Shown: positions 35,982-45,788, counted from the stretch's first letter. The stretch: DNA of 64,000 nucleotides from Mucilaginibacter rigui (GCF_014773275.1 NZ_JACWMW010000001.1:310001-374000); one strand, 5' to 3'. Translations and numbers: made by a program. Notes: generated from the letters alone by a model not told the origin.

Positions 35982-36779
35982 ATGAAACGGAAATTATTCA
36001 TCGTTATACTCTTTGTTCACCCGGTTATTACCGCAAGGGTAATGGCGCAAACCGTTACGCTCGATTATTATTTTAACCACGAGGTGCATAAAACTAAAGA
36101 TGGCCAAAGCAAAAGGTTCCATTATATGTGGGATGATACGGATAACTCCGGATTTTCTATCTGGGGCGGTATCTTCAAATCGCAGGGTGCCAAACTAAGT
36201 AGCCTGGAGATAGCCCCAACACTACAAAACTTAAAAGGAACCAGCGTTTATATTATTGTTGACCCCGATACAAAAAAAGAAAACCCTTCTCCGAACTATA
36301 TCCGGCAAATCGATGCCGATAACATTGCGCGTTGGGTAAAAACAGGTGGTGTGCTTGTATTGATGGCTAATGACAGCGCAAATGTAGAGCTCCCTCACTT
36401 TAACCTGCTTGCCGGCAAGTTTGGGCTGCACTTTAATAACGATATGCAAAACCATGTTATTGACGATGCTCATTTTGCCGACGGCGCTATTGTAATAAAC
36501 AATAACCCGGTTTTTAAAACAGCGCAGAAAGCTTTTATGAAAGATGTATGCAGCATTGCTCTTACCGGAAAGGCCCGCGTTATATTAAGATCGTCAAACG
36601 GGGCTGCTATTGCAGCCATTGTAAAATATGGTAAGGGAACTGTTTTTGCCGTTGGCGACCCATGGTTGTATAACGAATATGTTAACGGCCGGTTGCCCGC
36701 CGGTTTTGATAATGATAAAGCAGCGGCCGATCTTACAAAATACCTTTTATCCCGAGCCCAATTTAAGGCCGGTCACTAA
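35982..36779 (+). CDS. Secreted GATase-like (DUF4350-type) protein of the uronate cluster
   Basis: The 265-aa protein has a signal peptide (cut after MA, before QTVTLDYYFN). The alpha/beta fold shows YIIVDPD, ARWVKTGGVLVLMAND and GKGTVFAVGDPWLYNEY, as in DUF4350/ThuA-like domains. Such domains occur fused to GH88/GH105 hydrolases in related bacteria (recalled, not checked). It starts 37 nt after exuT and is probably cotranscribed. No catalytic nucleophile is obvious, so a binding role is possible. Confidence 0.7.
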   Translation: MKRKLFIVILFVHPVITARVMAQTVTLDYYFNHEVHKTKDGQSKRFHYMWDDTDNSGFSIWGGIFKSQGAKLSSLEIAPTLQNLKGTSVYIIVDPDTKKENPSPNYIRQIDADNIARWVKTGGVLVLMANDSANVELPHFNLLAGKFGLHFNNDMQNHVIDDAHFADGAIVINNNPVFKTAQKAFMKDVCSIALTGKARVILRSSNGAAIAAIVKYGKGTVFAVGDPWLYNEYVNGRLPAGFDNDKAAADLTKYLLSRAQFKAGH

Positions 36780-36834
36780 TAAAACCATTAGTTGGTTTGT
36801 CTCTTTTTTAAAACAGAATAGGTATTTTTAGCTG

Positions 36835-39336
36835 ATGAAGAAATTTTACCGGTGCCTTTTTACCTGTCTATTATTAATTTCACTATCGTTATCCTGTATT
36901 GCGCAGGTTGCGCATGAAGATGCAGACCCGATTGAAAGTCAAATAAACCTGTACGGCGTAAAGAAGGCTACGCCAACATTATTTGTTCATCTTGATAAAA
37001 CCATTTATACCAATAACGAAACGGTTTGGTTTACCGGTTACCTGCTTAATATTGATGCTAACGCGATAAAGGAGCATCACATCCTTTCGGTTTCGCTTAT
37101 TAATGACGAGGATAGTAAAATTGCGGCGCAAGCCAATTTTATAATGGATGGCGGGCTAAGTTTTGGGAATATTTATATTCCGGACTCTGTTTCGGCAGGC
37201 AGTTATCATTTTGTTGCCTATACCAACCGTTTGCTAAAGGGGCAGCCCGAGGTTGTGTTCAAGCAATCGGTAACCATCAAAACCACCAACGAACCCGCAT
37301 TTTCCTTGTCGCTAAGTTTACTGGACAGTACAAAAGCACAGCCCGGTAAAATAAGCACGTTGCTTACCGCTAAAGCGAAAGAGCTGCCCGTGATACAAGC
37401 CCCGGTAAGTTATAAAATGGGCACAGCCAAAAAACGGGCTGCGCTGGCAACCGGCAAAACCGGTGTTACCGGCGAGGATATTTTAAGTATCGATAAAAAC
37501 CAGGTATCGCCGGAAAATCACGTATTGATTGCTGAGGTTGGCGAAGGAAAACAAAAGGAAAGCATCCGTTTAAGCATACCCATAAAAAAGCAAAAAGCAC
37601 ATGTAAGGTTTTATCCCGAAGGCGGCTACTTAGTTGCGGGCAAAACTGGCAGGATAGGCTGGGAGGCCAGGGGCGCCGGCGGCGAACCGTTAAAGATAAA
37701 TGGGATACTATTAAGTAACGGCACACCTGTAGATACTATTGCAACCGATAGTTACGGCATGGGCGTATTTAAACTTACGCCAAAAGTGAATAGTAAATAT
37801 CAGGTAAAAGTGATAAGGGCGGGTGTAGTTGATACTGTTTGTGCTTTGCCAAACGCGCTGCCGCAGGGTATTACATTACAGGTTGCAGATGCCTTGCAAA
37901 CTGATAGCATCACCCTGAAGCTGCAAAGCACCCGCTACCAGGTGGTGAAGATATTGGTGCACAACTATAAAGAAGTATTTATTACGCTCGATGAAGAAAT
38001 CTACCCAAAGGGCCTGGTAACAAGTTTTTCCACCGCCGATCTTCCGCGCGGGTTGAATATGATAACTGTATTGGATAGCCTGGGCAGGCCGCTTGCCGAA
38101 CGCGCCATTTTTGCGCATTATGATAAAAGGCAGAACCTCAGTATTAAAACAGATAATAACGAATATGCCACACGCCAAAAGGTTAAGCTTAACCTAAAGC
38201 TAAACGGCAGTTCGGGCAACGCGGCTAAAGGCTATGTTTCTATAGCTTGTGTGCAGGATAACCGGCTGAGTTATAAACACCCCAATAATATTGAAAGCTA
38301 TTATTATTTAACCAGCCAATTACAGGATATCCCCTTAAAAGATAACCTGATGGGAAACGATGCGGCTGATAAGGAATACCTCAATAATGTATTACTAATA
38401 AAGGGCTGGAGCCGTTACACCTGGCAGGAAATGCTTAAAACACAGCCGGCAGATACGCTGAGGCAGTACCAAACCATAGCCTATAACGGCGATGTAACAT
38501 TTGCCGGCAAGCGTTTAAAAAAACCGATAATGCTGAGCGCTATTGCCGATACCCTGGCCAGTATAATACGCACAGACAGCACCGGCCATTTTGTAATGGA
38601 TGAGCAGGGTATGGTTACCCCGGCCGATAAAAATATGACGTTGTATATAAGCGGAAAAGAAAAAACCGACCCGTATGTTATTCACTTTAACAACCCGTTT
38701 GAGGGGATGACAAAAAACATGGCAGATACGATGTCACTTAAAAGTGTTGAAATGCCTGCCGTAACTGAAACTAATGAAGCCCTTGTAGTGCAGGGGCTTG
38801 ATAAAACCAGGCAGTTGCAGGAAGTGAAGATAAAAGCAGTTAAGGATGGTTTGCTTTATGCCAGTTTGCCAAAATACACGCTCGATAATAATTTAAGCAC
38901 AAACGAGTGTGGCGATTATATATGTGTAAACGATATTTTGAATTGCGGTTTCCACTCTGGCGATAATAAAAACCGTCCTTTAAAAAAGGGCGATTATATT
39001 AAAATTTGGCGAAACGGACGGCTTATAAGCACTGTTTACCGCGGTTGCGTAATATTTAAGCCAAAAGAGTACCCAAGTATGGTACAGATAAAGGGGATCT
39101 ACGCTAACAAAGAGTTTTATGTGGCTGATTATGACACCGCAAAGGATAATATTCCCGAATATCAATCAACTATTTACTGGAAATACAATGTGCCGGTAAA
39201 CTCATTGGGCGAAACCAGTCTTTGGTTTTTTACCAACGATGTTACCGGGCGTTTCAGGATAATAGCGCAAGGGCTAACGGAGGAGGACGTGTTGTACAGC
39301 GAGCAAACTATTAACGTTAAAAAGAAGCTGCCCTAA
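36835..39336 (+). CDS. Large exported MG2-like (alpha-2-macroglobulin-fold) protein
   Basis: The 833-aa protein has a signal peptide (LLLISLSLSCIAQ). The first Ig-like domain contains FVHLDKTIYTNNETVWFTGYLLN, the signature of MG2 domains. Several more beta-sandwich repeats follow (VRFYPEGGYLVAGKTGRIGWEA). Related Bacteroidota proteins are often annotated as carboxypeptidase-regulatory or TonB-plug-like; no plug or barrel is clear here. C22 could be lipidated, but the motif is imperfect. A TATTTTTA box (36823-36830) ends 4 nt before the ATG. Confidence 0.75.
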   Translation: MKKFYRCLFTCLLLISLSLSCIAQVAHEDADPIESQINLYGVKKATPTLFVHLDKTIYTNNETVWFTGYLLNIDANAIKEHHILSVSLINDEDSKIAAQANFIMDGGLSFGNIYIPDSVSAGSYHFVAYTNRLLKGQPEVVFKQSVTIKTTNEPAFSLSLSLLDSTKAQPGKISTLLTAKAKELPVIQAPVSYKMGTAKKRAALATGKTGVTGEDILSIDKNQVSPENHVLIAEVGEGKQKESIRLSIPIKKQKAHVRFYPEGGYLVAGKTGRIGWEARGAGGEPLKINGILLSNGTPVDTIATDSYGMGVFKLTPKVNSKYQVKVIRAGVVDTVCALPNALPQGITLQVADALQTDSITLKLQSTRYQVVKILVHNYKEVFITLDEEIYPKGLVTSFSTADLPRGLNMITVLDSLGRPLAERAIFAHYDKRQNLSIKTDNNEYATRQKVKLNLKLNGSSGNAAKGYVSIACVQDNRLSYKHPNNIESYYYLTSQLQDIPLKDNLMGNDAADKEYLNNVLLIKGWSRYTWQEMLKTQPADTLRQYQTIAYNGDVTFAGKRLKKPIMLSAIADTLASIIRTDSTGHFVMDEQGMVTPADKNMTLYISGKEKTDPYVIHFNNPFEGMTKNMADTMSLKSVEMPAVTETNEALVVQGLDKTRQLQEVKIKAVKDGLLYASLPKYTLDNNLSTNECGDYICVNDILNCGFHSGDNKNRPLKKGDYIKIWRNGRLISTVYRGCVIFKPKEYPSMVQIKGIYANKEFYVADYDTAKDNIPEYQSTIYWKYNVPVNSLGETSLWFFTNDVTGRFRIIAQGLTEEDVLYSEQTINVKKKLP

Positions 39337-39379
39337 GCATCAGCAGAAAACTATCCTGCCCAAATTATGTTAGCGATAT

Positions 39380-39556
39380 ATGAATAATTTTTTCAGAGGG
39401 ATAATAGCGGCCTGGGGCGCTAAAAAATTGGGTGGCGGCTGCCTTTCAACCATCGTAATATTTATTGTAATTTATGTGTTGCTGGGTAAATGCAGTAACG
39501 AACCTGCAAAGGCGGCAGTACAGCAACCACCTGCAAAGGTACAGGCGATCAGATAG
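39380..39556 (+). CDS. 58-aa single-pass membrane peptide
   Basis: ATG 39380 to TAG 39554-39556 encodes MNNFFRGIIAAWGAKKLGGG, then a hydrophobic helix (residues 21-36, STIVIFIVIYVLLG) and a polar tail with AKAAVQQPPAKVQ. It lies 43 nt after the MG2-like gene on the same strand and ends 2 nt before the convergent gene's stop. The composition supports a real small gene. Function is unknown. Confidence 0.6.
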   Translation: MNNFFRGIIAAWGAKKLGGGCLSTIVIFIVIYVLLGKCSNEPAKAAVQQPPAKVQAIR

Positions 39557-39558
39557 TA

Positions 39559-39936
39559 TTATCGTTTCAGTACAAAGCGGTAGGCTTTCTCTTTTATATA
39601 ATAAATGCCTTTAATTTTTACAGGCGGGGTTTCAAACAATTCTTCCATACCACTTATTGCAAAATAAGCTGTTTTAGTAGCATCATTCTGCCTGTAAAAA
39701 GTTAAGTTTTTGTTGTCGTCTGCATAGCCGTATTCAGGCATAAAAGAGGCTGTTTTATGGGTTTTACCATCCGTTAGCTTTACTTCGGAAGCACCTAAAT
39801 AACCGTTAGCCAGTATAAAACGCACTGCCATGTTTTGAACTTTGCCCGTGTATTTAACCGCCTCGTAAGCTTTTTGCGCATAACCGAACGCCGGGGAAAG
39901 CACACCTGCCAAAAGCAATAATTTGAGAAGTTTCAT
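39559..39936 (-). CDS. Small secreted protein of unknown function
   Basis: The 125-aa protein has a signal peptide (MKLLKLLLLAGVLSPAFGYA, before QKAYEA) and a compact beta-rich domain ending IYYIKEKAYRFVLKR. No family was recognised. It is convergent with the 58-aa membrane peptide and separated from the PLP enzyme by a terminator. Confidence 0.7.
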   Translation of the reverse strand: MKLLKLLLLAGVLSPAFGYAQKAYEAVKYTGKVQNMAVRFILANGYLGASEVKLTDGKTHKTASFMPEYGYADDNKNLTFYRQNDATKTAYFAISGMEELFETPPVKIKGIYYIKEKAYRFVLKR

Positions 39937-39951
39937 TGTTATGATAACAAA

Positions 39952-39979
39952 AAAGGCAAACGATGGTTCGTTTGCCTTT
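39952..39979 (-). terminator. Terminator of the PLP-enzyme gene
   Basis: AAAGGCAAACGA (39952-39963) pairs perfectly with TCGTTTGCCTTT (39968-39979). It lies 24 nt past the stop of the minus-strand gene at 40003. Confidence 0.85.
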
Positions 39980-40002
39980 CATATAATTAAAGCTGATTAG
40001 GC

Positions 40003-41247
40003 TTAGTTAGCACCATCAAGTGCCTGCTTAAAATCTTCCATCAGGTCTTCACGGTCTTCAATGCCAACTGATAGGCGGATCATCCCTTCGGGGATGCCCA
40101 TTTCGGCACGCTTTTCAATGCCAAGCTCAAAAAATATGGTTTGTGCAACGGGGATAGCCAGGGTGCGGGTATCGCCAAGGTTACTGCTTTTAATAACCAC
40201 TTGCAGGCGGTTCAAAAAGGCAAATACATCAACTCCATCTTTTAAGGCGAAGCTCATCAGCCCGCCGTTATAACGAAACAGTTTTTTAGATAGCCCGTGC
40301 TGTGGGTGATCTTTTAACCCCGGGTAATAAACTTTGCTTACCAGCGGGTGGGCTTGCAGGTATTCGGCCAGCGCGGCCGCGTTACCGCAAGAGCGTTCCA
40401 GCCTTAAGGCCAAAGTTTCGGCACCTACCGATATGCTGTGTGCTGCTTCGGGTGCCAATGTGCCGCCGCCGTCGCGCAGGCCGCGTTTACGGATCTGGGT
40501 AATGCCAAGCAATTCGGGTTTTATTTGTTCACGTAGTACGGCTGCAATGCCGGGGTAACTTGCCCAATTGTACAGGCCGGTATCGGTTACGCTGCCGCCA
40601 AGCGCATTGCCATGGCCGCCAATATATTTGGTTAACGAGTTGATGACCAATGATGCCTTAACTGTAATTGGCTTAAACAGGTAAGGTGAGGTCATGGTAT
40701 TATCAACCACGTATATGAGGTTTTTCTCCTGGCAAAAATCACCAATATTTTCCAGGTCGGCAATTTGTGTTGCAGGGTTGGCAATGGTTTCTACCATAAC
40801 CATACAGGTGTTTGGCTGGAATGCCGCCTTTATATTTTCAACAGATGTGGCATCTACAAAAGAGATATCTAACCCAATTTCAGTAAAAGTTTGCAGTATG
40901 CTGCGGGTATTGCCAAACAGGTAAGAGCTGGCAATAATATGGCTGCCCTTTTTTACCAGTGCAAAAACGGTTGCCATAATAGCGGCCATCCCGGTAGAAA
41001 AACTTACAGAAGCCAACCCGTTTTCCATCATGGTTACCTTGCCCTCTAAAGCGGCTGTGGTGGGGTTTCCCTGCCTTGAATAGGCAAAACCTTTTGCTTT
41101 ATTCTGGAATACGTTTACCAGGTCCTGCACATCATCAAAGCCCCAGGTTACTGCGGTATGTATTGGCTGATGTAAAGCGCCAAACTCCGGTTTGCGAAGG
41201 CGGTCGGCATGTAACAGGGTAGTTGTGAATCCTTTTTGTTTAGTCAT
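40003..41247 (-). CDS. Cys/Met-metabolism PLP enzyme (cystathionine gamma-synthase / O-acetylhomoserine sulfhydrylase family)
   Basis: The 414-aa protein begins MTKQKGFTTTLLHADR at ATG 41247; the upstream 37 codons are rejected because they lack family similarity. PLP-binding Lys is K207 in SLTKYIGGHGN, with the AYSRQGNPT substrate loop and SFSTGMAAI phosphate loop. It makes cystathionine, homocysteine or degrades methionine; the exact reaction cannot be read. No SAM riboswitch precedes it. Confidence 0.9.
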   Translation of the reverse strand: MTKQKGFTTTLLHADRLRKPEFGALHQPIHTAVTWGFDDVQDLVNVFQNKAKGFAYSRQGNPTTAALEGKVTMMENGLASVSFSTGMAAIMATVFALVKKGSHIIASSYLFGNTRSILQTFTEIGLDISFVDATSVENIKAAFQPNTCMVMVETIANPATQIADLENIGDFCQEKNLIYVVDNTMTSPYLFKPITVKASLVINSLTKYIGGHGNALGGSVTDTGLYNWASYPGIAAVLREQIKPELLGITQIRKRGLRDGGGTLAPEAAHSISVGAETLALRLERSCGNAAALAEYLQAHPLVSKVYYPGLKDHPQHGLSKKLFRYNGGLMSFALKDGVDVFAFLNRLQVVIKSSNLGDTRTLAIPVAQTIFFELGIEKRAEMGIPEGMIRLSVGIEDREDLMEDFKQALDGAN

Positions 41248-41352
41248 GATGGGTAAAAAAGATAATATTTCGCAATGATAGGTATCTGAGCCTGAAAAAC
41301 CAAAGCGAACGGTTATATCAATACAAAAGTTTAGGTTTGTATTACAAATTGT

Positions 41353-41955
41353 ATGCACTTAAGCTTTTCAACCATTATTGAGATACTGGGCACCATTGCT
41401 TTCACCATATCGGGTGCTTTTTCGGCCATGCAAAAGCGGCTCGACTTGTTTGGTGTGCTCATCCTCGGTTTTGTAACCGCTATTGGCGGCGGTACCCTGC
41501 GCGATGTATTGATAGGCAACACACCCGTATCATGGATGCGTGACGTAAGTACCCCGCTTATCATACTGGCTACGGCTATACTTACCATCAGCTTTAAACG
41601 CCTGGTGAAAAACCTGAAGGTTACCCTGTTTTTGTTTGATGCACTTGGCCTGGGCCTGTTTACTGTAATTGGTGTTCAAAAAGGATTGGCGGCTAACCTT
41701 AACCCCGGCGTTTGTATTGCCCTGGGCACTATTACCGGTTGCTTTGGCGGTGTGCTACGCGATATGCTGCTTAACCATATCCCGGTTTTATTCCACAAAG
41801 AGATCTATGCTACAGCTTGTATAGCGGGCGGCGTTTGTTATATCCTTTTGCTGCCGGTGGTAGAGCCGCAAATAGCCGAAGCTGTTTCTGTTGTGCTTAT
41901 CTGTACCATCCGCATACTGGCTGTACGCAATAACTGGCGCTTGCCCACGGTTTAA
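41353..41955 (+). CDS. TRIC/UPF0126 family cation channel-like membrane protein
   Basis: The 200-aa protein has seven predicted helices in two internally repeated halves, each with the signature GGGTLRDVL (first) or GGVLRDML (second). Bacterial TRIC proteins form trimeric potassium channels; some relatives (YicG) have been linked to glycine uptake. It is divergent from the PLP enzyme, and a perfect -7 box TAGGTTTG lies at 41332-41339, 13 nt before the ATG. Its end overlaps the convergent protease-like gene by 4 nt. Confidence 0.9.
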   Translation: MHLSFSTIIEILGTIAFTISGAFSAMQKRLDLFGVLILGFVTAIGGGTLRDVLIGNTPVSWMRDVSTPLIILATAILTISFKRLVKNLKVTLFLFDALGLGLFTVIGVQKGLAANLNPGVCIALGTITGCFGGVLRDMLLNHIPVLFHKEIYATACIAGGVCYILLLPVVEPQIAEAVSVVLICTIRILAVRNNWRLPTV

Positions 41956-43151
41956 GAATCGCCTTTATATTTTAACGGGGTTAATTTGTTAGGCTTCAGG
42001 TAAATAATATCCTTTTCAAAATCCAGGATCATATTAAAACGCTTCAGGAGACCATTGCCCAGGTAGTTGATCTGGAGCCCCATAGGGTTTTTGCCGGCTA
42101 AAAGTAGGGTAGGGATATTAGTCAAAGCAAAACCATTTAAACGGTAAAGCGGGGCGCGTACTATATTAATTTCAAATTTATTACCTCGCGGGTCGCTTAG
42201 TATGGTTGATTTGATCAGTTTAAGGTCTTTAGGGAAATGTTTCTCACTTACCCATGCGCTATCCAAAATAAGGGCCTGGCCCGATCCTGTATCCATCAAA
42301 AAATTACCGGTGTATTTTTTACCGGCTATTTCGAAAGTTCCGTTAATGATTGGGAAAGAGCGTGTAAACGCTATTTTTGATTTGGCATAACCTTTCAGAT
42401 CTTTTGGTAGTTGCGAGTGGATGATCATGATATTTTGATCATAATCCACCTCAACCTGTTTGCCTTCAAAAAGGTTCCAGCCAAAGCGGCCGTCCATACC
42501 ATCCGCAGTTATCAGGGTAGGTAAAATCTCTACATCATGCCAAACCATACTGCCCATTTGCAGTTTTGTTGCTTTGTTTAAATTATTATAATTAGGGGCT
42601 GCTTTACCCGCTAAGGCATCGGCCTGGTTAACCAGCAAATTGGTTTTTTTGAGGATGGCGTCTCTGGTAAAATGAAAATCGAAGGAACTGGCATCAAAGT
42701 GCAGCAATAAGGTGTCTGCATTATTCATAACTGTTTTTACGCTAATGGCGTTGTCGGCAGTGAGGGTAAAAGGGATAGTGTCGTGTGTGGCGATATTGTT
42801 TTTTACCATGCTTTCGGCTGGTATACCGCTTGCAATTTGCGTAAAGCACGAATCTTTACCGTTTAACAATACTACAAAATTAAACCTGCTGCCGGGTTTA
42901 ACTTTCACCCGTATCGAATCAATATCGGTATAAAAGGTAACCCATTTGGGTTGGCGGGTCCTGTCGGCAGTGTAAACATCCGGCCTGATACCCGGCGAAA
43001 GCGACCACGTGTTTTTTTGCAGGAAACCGCCATCGTTAATAGATGCACTTTTTGAGGTGGCTTTAATAACCGGCAGTTTTGCTTGCGCGAAAGATGATTG
43101 AACTGTTAATAAAAATACGAAGAGCAGGAAGTATTTGATGTGAGCTGGCAT
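41952..43151 (-). CDS. Secreted retropepsin-like aspartyl protease family protein
   Basis: From ATG 43151 the product is 399 aa with a signal peptide (FLLTVQSSFA, before QAKLPV). The longer frame starts at a TTG 43172. An aspartyl-protease motif FLMDTGSG puts the catalytic Asp at D287. An earlier half contains TADGMDGRFGWNLFEGK and VDYDQN, resembling the flank of such a domain. Only one DTG is clear, so it probably works as a dimer like retropepsin. No substrate is known. Confidence 0.75.
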   Translation of the reverse strand: MPAHIKYFLLFVFLLTVQSSFAQAKLPVIKATSKSASINDGGFLQKNTWSLSPGIRPDVYTADRTRQPKWVTFYTDIDSIRVKVKPGSRFNFVVLLNGKDSCFTQIASGIPAESMVKNNIATHDTIPFTLTADNAISVKTVMNNADTLLLHFDASSFDFHFTRDAILKKTNLLVNQADALAGKAAPNYNNLNKATKLQMGSMVWHDVEILPTLITADGMDGRFGWNLFEGKQVEVDYDQNIMIIHSQLPKDLKGYAKSKIAFTRSFPIINGTFEIAGKKYTGNFLMDTGSGQALILDSAWVSEKHFPKDLKLIKSTILSDPRGNKFEINIVRAPLYRLNGFALTNIPTLLLAGKNPMGLQINYLGNGLLKRFNMILDFEKDIIYLKPNKLTPLKYKGDS

Positions 43152-43290
43152 GTAACAGGTGTTGCAGCCCAAATGTACATAAACCGCATAATTAAATAGC
43201 GGTATTTAATTGAGGAGAACAAGACGTGTTGCTACGCAACGGCAGTTTTAAAAGGAATGCTTAACTTCGCGGTACATTTACATCTGCTCT

Positions 43291-44595
43291 ATGAAAAAAT
43301 TATTGCTCCTGGTACCTGTATTGTTTGTACTGTCGTGTAAGCAAAAAGCATCTGATACGGCCGAAGGCAAAAAACTAAACAAACTTGCCGAAGAGTATGT
43401 AACGCTTGGGCTAACCATAGGCCAGTACGACAGCGATTTTGTTGATGCCTACTACGGCCCCGACTCGTTGAAACCAAAAGAAATTACCACCAAAACTTTC
43501 CCTCTTGATAGCATCCTGGCCAATATAAACAGCCTGATGAACGATATAAAGCTGATAGCCGATGCTTCGGCAGATTCAAACAAGATCCGCGCCAACTGGA
43601 TGTACAACCAACTAATTGCATTTGGCCGCAGGGTAAGGATTTATGGGCAAGAGTATCGCTCGTTTGATGAAGAATCGCGCGAGCTGTTTGGTGTGGCAGC
43701 GCCATCTTATGCCGAAGAGGTTTTTAAAGCGGATATAGATAAGCTGGATAGCATGCTGCCGGGCAAGGGCAATGTTAACGACAGGTTTCAGAAACTGGCC
43801 AATAAATTCATCATCCCCAAAGAAAAGCTTGATGAGGTAATGAAAGCTGCCATTGCTGAGGCCCGTAAACGCACGCTTGCCCATTATAAGTTACCTGCCG
43901 GCGAAAACTTTACTTTAGAATATGTGACCAATAAACCCTGGAACGGTTATAATTGGTACAAGGGTAAATACCAAAGCACGGTACAAATAAACACCGATAT
44001 AAAAATATTTATTGACCGCGCCATTGATGTAGGCAGCCACGAAAGCTACCCCGGCCACCACGTTTACAATATGCTGCTGGAGAAAAACCTATACCACGAC
44101 AGGGGATGGGTAGAGATCTCGCTGTATCCGCTGTTTAGTCCGCAATCGCTAATTGCCGAGGGGAGCGCCAATTACGGTATTGAGGTAGCCTTCCCGGGTG
44201 ATGATAAAGTTAAATTTGCTAAAAATGTATTGCTGCCGCTTGCCGGCTTAGATACCACAGGCATAGATATGTATTTTAAAGCGCTGGCTATAAAAGGCCA
44301 TCTTAACTACGCCCGTAACGAGGCAGCCCGTGGTTTAATAAACGATACCATGAGCGAAACCAAGGCGCGCAACTTCCTCAGAAAGTATTGCCTGATGAAT
44401 GATGAAACAGCCGATAAATCTATCAGTTTTATCAAAAAATACCGTAGTTATGTGATCAACTACAATTACGGGCAGGATTTGGTGAAGGACTATATAGAGC
44501 GCAACGGTGGTGCTAAAGACCCCGCCAAGCGCTGGGAACTATTTGGCCATCTGCTAAGTAATCCTGTAAACCCGGCAGATCTGGTAAAGAAATAA
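43291..44595 (+). CDS. DUF885-like metallopeptidase-family lipoprotein
   Basis: The 434-aa protein has a lipobox (LFVLSC, C16). The zinc-peptidase-like motif HESYPGHH (H250, E251, H256) matches the DUF885 family, which resembles M32/M3-type gluzincins, and a second Glu lies in AEGSANYG. It is predicted to be tethered at the membrane or surface. Peptidase activity is an inference from the motif. It is divergent from the aspartyl-protease-like gene. Confidence 0.82.
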   Translation: MKKLLLLVPVLFVLSCKQKASDTAEGKKLNKLAEEYVTLGLTIGQYDSDFVDAYYGPDSLKPKEITTKTFPLDSILANINSLMNDIKLIADASADSNKIRANWMYNQLIAFGRRVRIYGQEYRSFDEESRELFGVAAPSYAEEVFKADIDKLDSMLPGKGNVNDRFQKLANKFIIPKEKLDEVMKAAIAEARKRTLAHYKLPAGENFTLEYVTNKPWNGYNWYKGKYQSTVQINTDIKIFIDRAIDVGSHESYPGHHVYNMLLEKNLYHDRGWVEISLYPLFSPQSLIAEGSANYGIEVAFPGDDKVKFAKNVLLPLAGLDTTGIDMYFKALAIKGHLNYARNEAARGLINDTMSETKARNFLRKYCLMNDETADKSISFIKKYRSYVINYNYGQDLVKDYIERNGGAKDPAKRWELFGHLLSNPVNPADLVKK

Positions 44596-44603
44596 TTATC
44601 AAT

Positions 44604-45788
44604 TTAAAAACTATCGCTCGAGCCGCCTCCACCGCCGCTTCCGCCACCAAACCTGGCAGCATGCCCTTGCCCTACTGGCGGTAAATGCGATGTAGCCTGG
44701 CCAATAGCAAGCCCTTCTAAATTAAGGCTGTCGGCACTATTGATTTCTTCCGGTTCGGTATAGGTAAAGCCGTGTCTCGGTGTTTTTAAATAGCTGATAA
44801 TAACATATGAGCCGGCAAGGATAATTATCCCTGCCAGGGTAAGCATAATTTCGATAGGTAGTAAGTGATAGTAAACCCTGAAGGTTGCTATAGCGGCCGC
44901 TACCAAAACCATCCCTGTACGCAATAGCATGGTATCTTTTCGTTTTAGGCCAAACAGGATATAAATTACAGGTAATGCAATCGTCCAGACCCAAAAGATA
45001 AAACCGAATGGGATTGCCGTATGCGAATCATCCAGTGCATTAAGCATATTGTTTAAGCGGTTCACCACAAAATAATTGCCGGCAGCATACAGGGTAAGCA
45101 GGCTAATAAGCTTTACAATGCCTATGCAATCGATATAATAAAGGCTCTTTGCATTTTTACCAAAACGGTTAAAACCAAAGTAGGCGCAGGCCGCGGCTAT
45201 CATCATCACAAAAGGCATAGTAGCCAAACCAAATTTGCCTATTAGTGCCCAAAAGAAATATACACATGCAAATATGGCCCCGCAGGCAACTGCAGCCGTA
45301 ACCACATCGGCAAAACGGAGGGTTAGGTAAATGCAAAGTATGGCAATAGTTATAGCCCCAAGCAGATTGTCGCCGGTGGTGAAGTGCGAATCAATAACGA
45401 TCCATATAAACCCGCCGCCAAGCAGTGCCGCCGATGAATAAAGTAATGCATTATCCACACCAGAATGAAAATAGTGTTTGCTTTTGGTAAGAAACTCTAA
45501 CAGTACATAATATATTATGCCTAAAAATAGAGGCCAGCCGGGGCTTCCCATAATATGCACGCTCACAAAAGCCATTAAAACTAAAAGGCTTGTAGCAACA
45601 ATGGCTATGATGAGTGTAAGGATAAACAAACCTATACGTACCATTAGCCCAGGCGTGTAAAAGCCAACCGGGTGGATTGTTTTTATTTTAATAAACTCGT
45701 CTTTTGTAATGCGGGCGGCAGTATAGTCGGTTTTAAGCAGATCGACTATATGTTTATTATTAAGCCATTCTTTGTTATATATGATCAT
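44604..45788 (-). CDS. Multi-pass membrane protein with Gly/Ser-rich tail
   Basis: The 394-aa protein has about 10-11 helices and ends FGGGSGGGGGSSDSF. That tail resembles the C-termini of TPM-domain (YgcG-like) membrane proteins, but no TPM domain is present. Its start overlaps the upstream DUF2157 gene by 14 nt, so the two are surely coexpressed. They may be two halves of one sensing or transport complex; function is unknown. Confidence 0.75.
   Translation of the reverse strand: MIIYNKEWLNNKHIVDLLKTDYTAARITKDEFIKIKTIHPVGFYTPGLMVRIGLFILTLIIAIVATSLLVLMAFVSVHIMGSPGWPLFLGIIYYVLLEFLTKSKHYFHSGVDNALLYSSAALLGGGFIWIVIDSHFTTGDNLLGAITIAILCIYLTLRFADVVTAAVACGAIFACVYFFWALIGKFGLATMPFVMMIAAACAYFGFNRFGKNAKSLYYIDCIGIVKLISLLTLYAAGNYFVVNRLNNMLNALDDSHTAIPFGFIFWVWTIALPVIYILFGLKRKDTMLLRTGMVLVAAAIATFRVYYHLLPIEIMLTLAGIIILAGSYVIISYLKTPRHGFTYTEPEEINSADSLNLEGLAIGQATSHLPPVGQGHAARFGGGSGGGGGSSDSF

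Noticed and set aside
41248..41358. N-terminal extension of the PLP enzyme frame
   Set aside because: The extra 37 residues do not resemble the family, and ATG 41247 gives the standard start.
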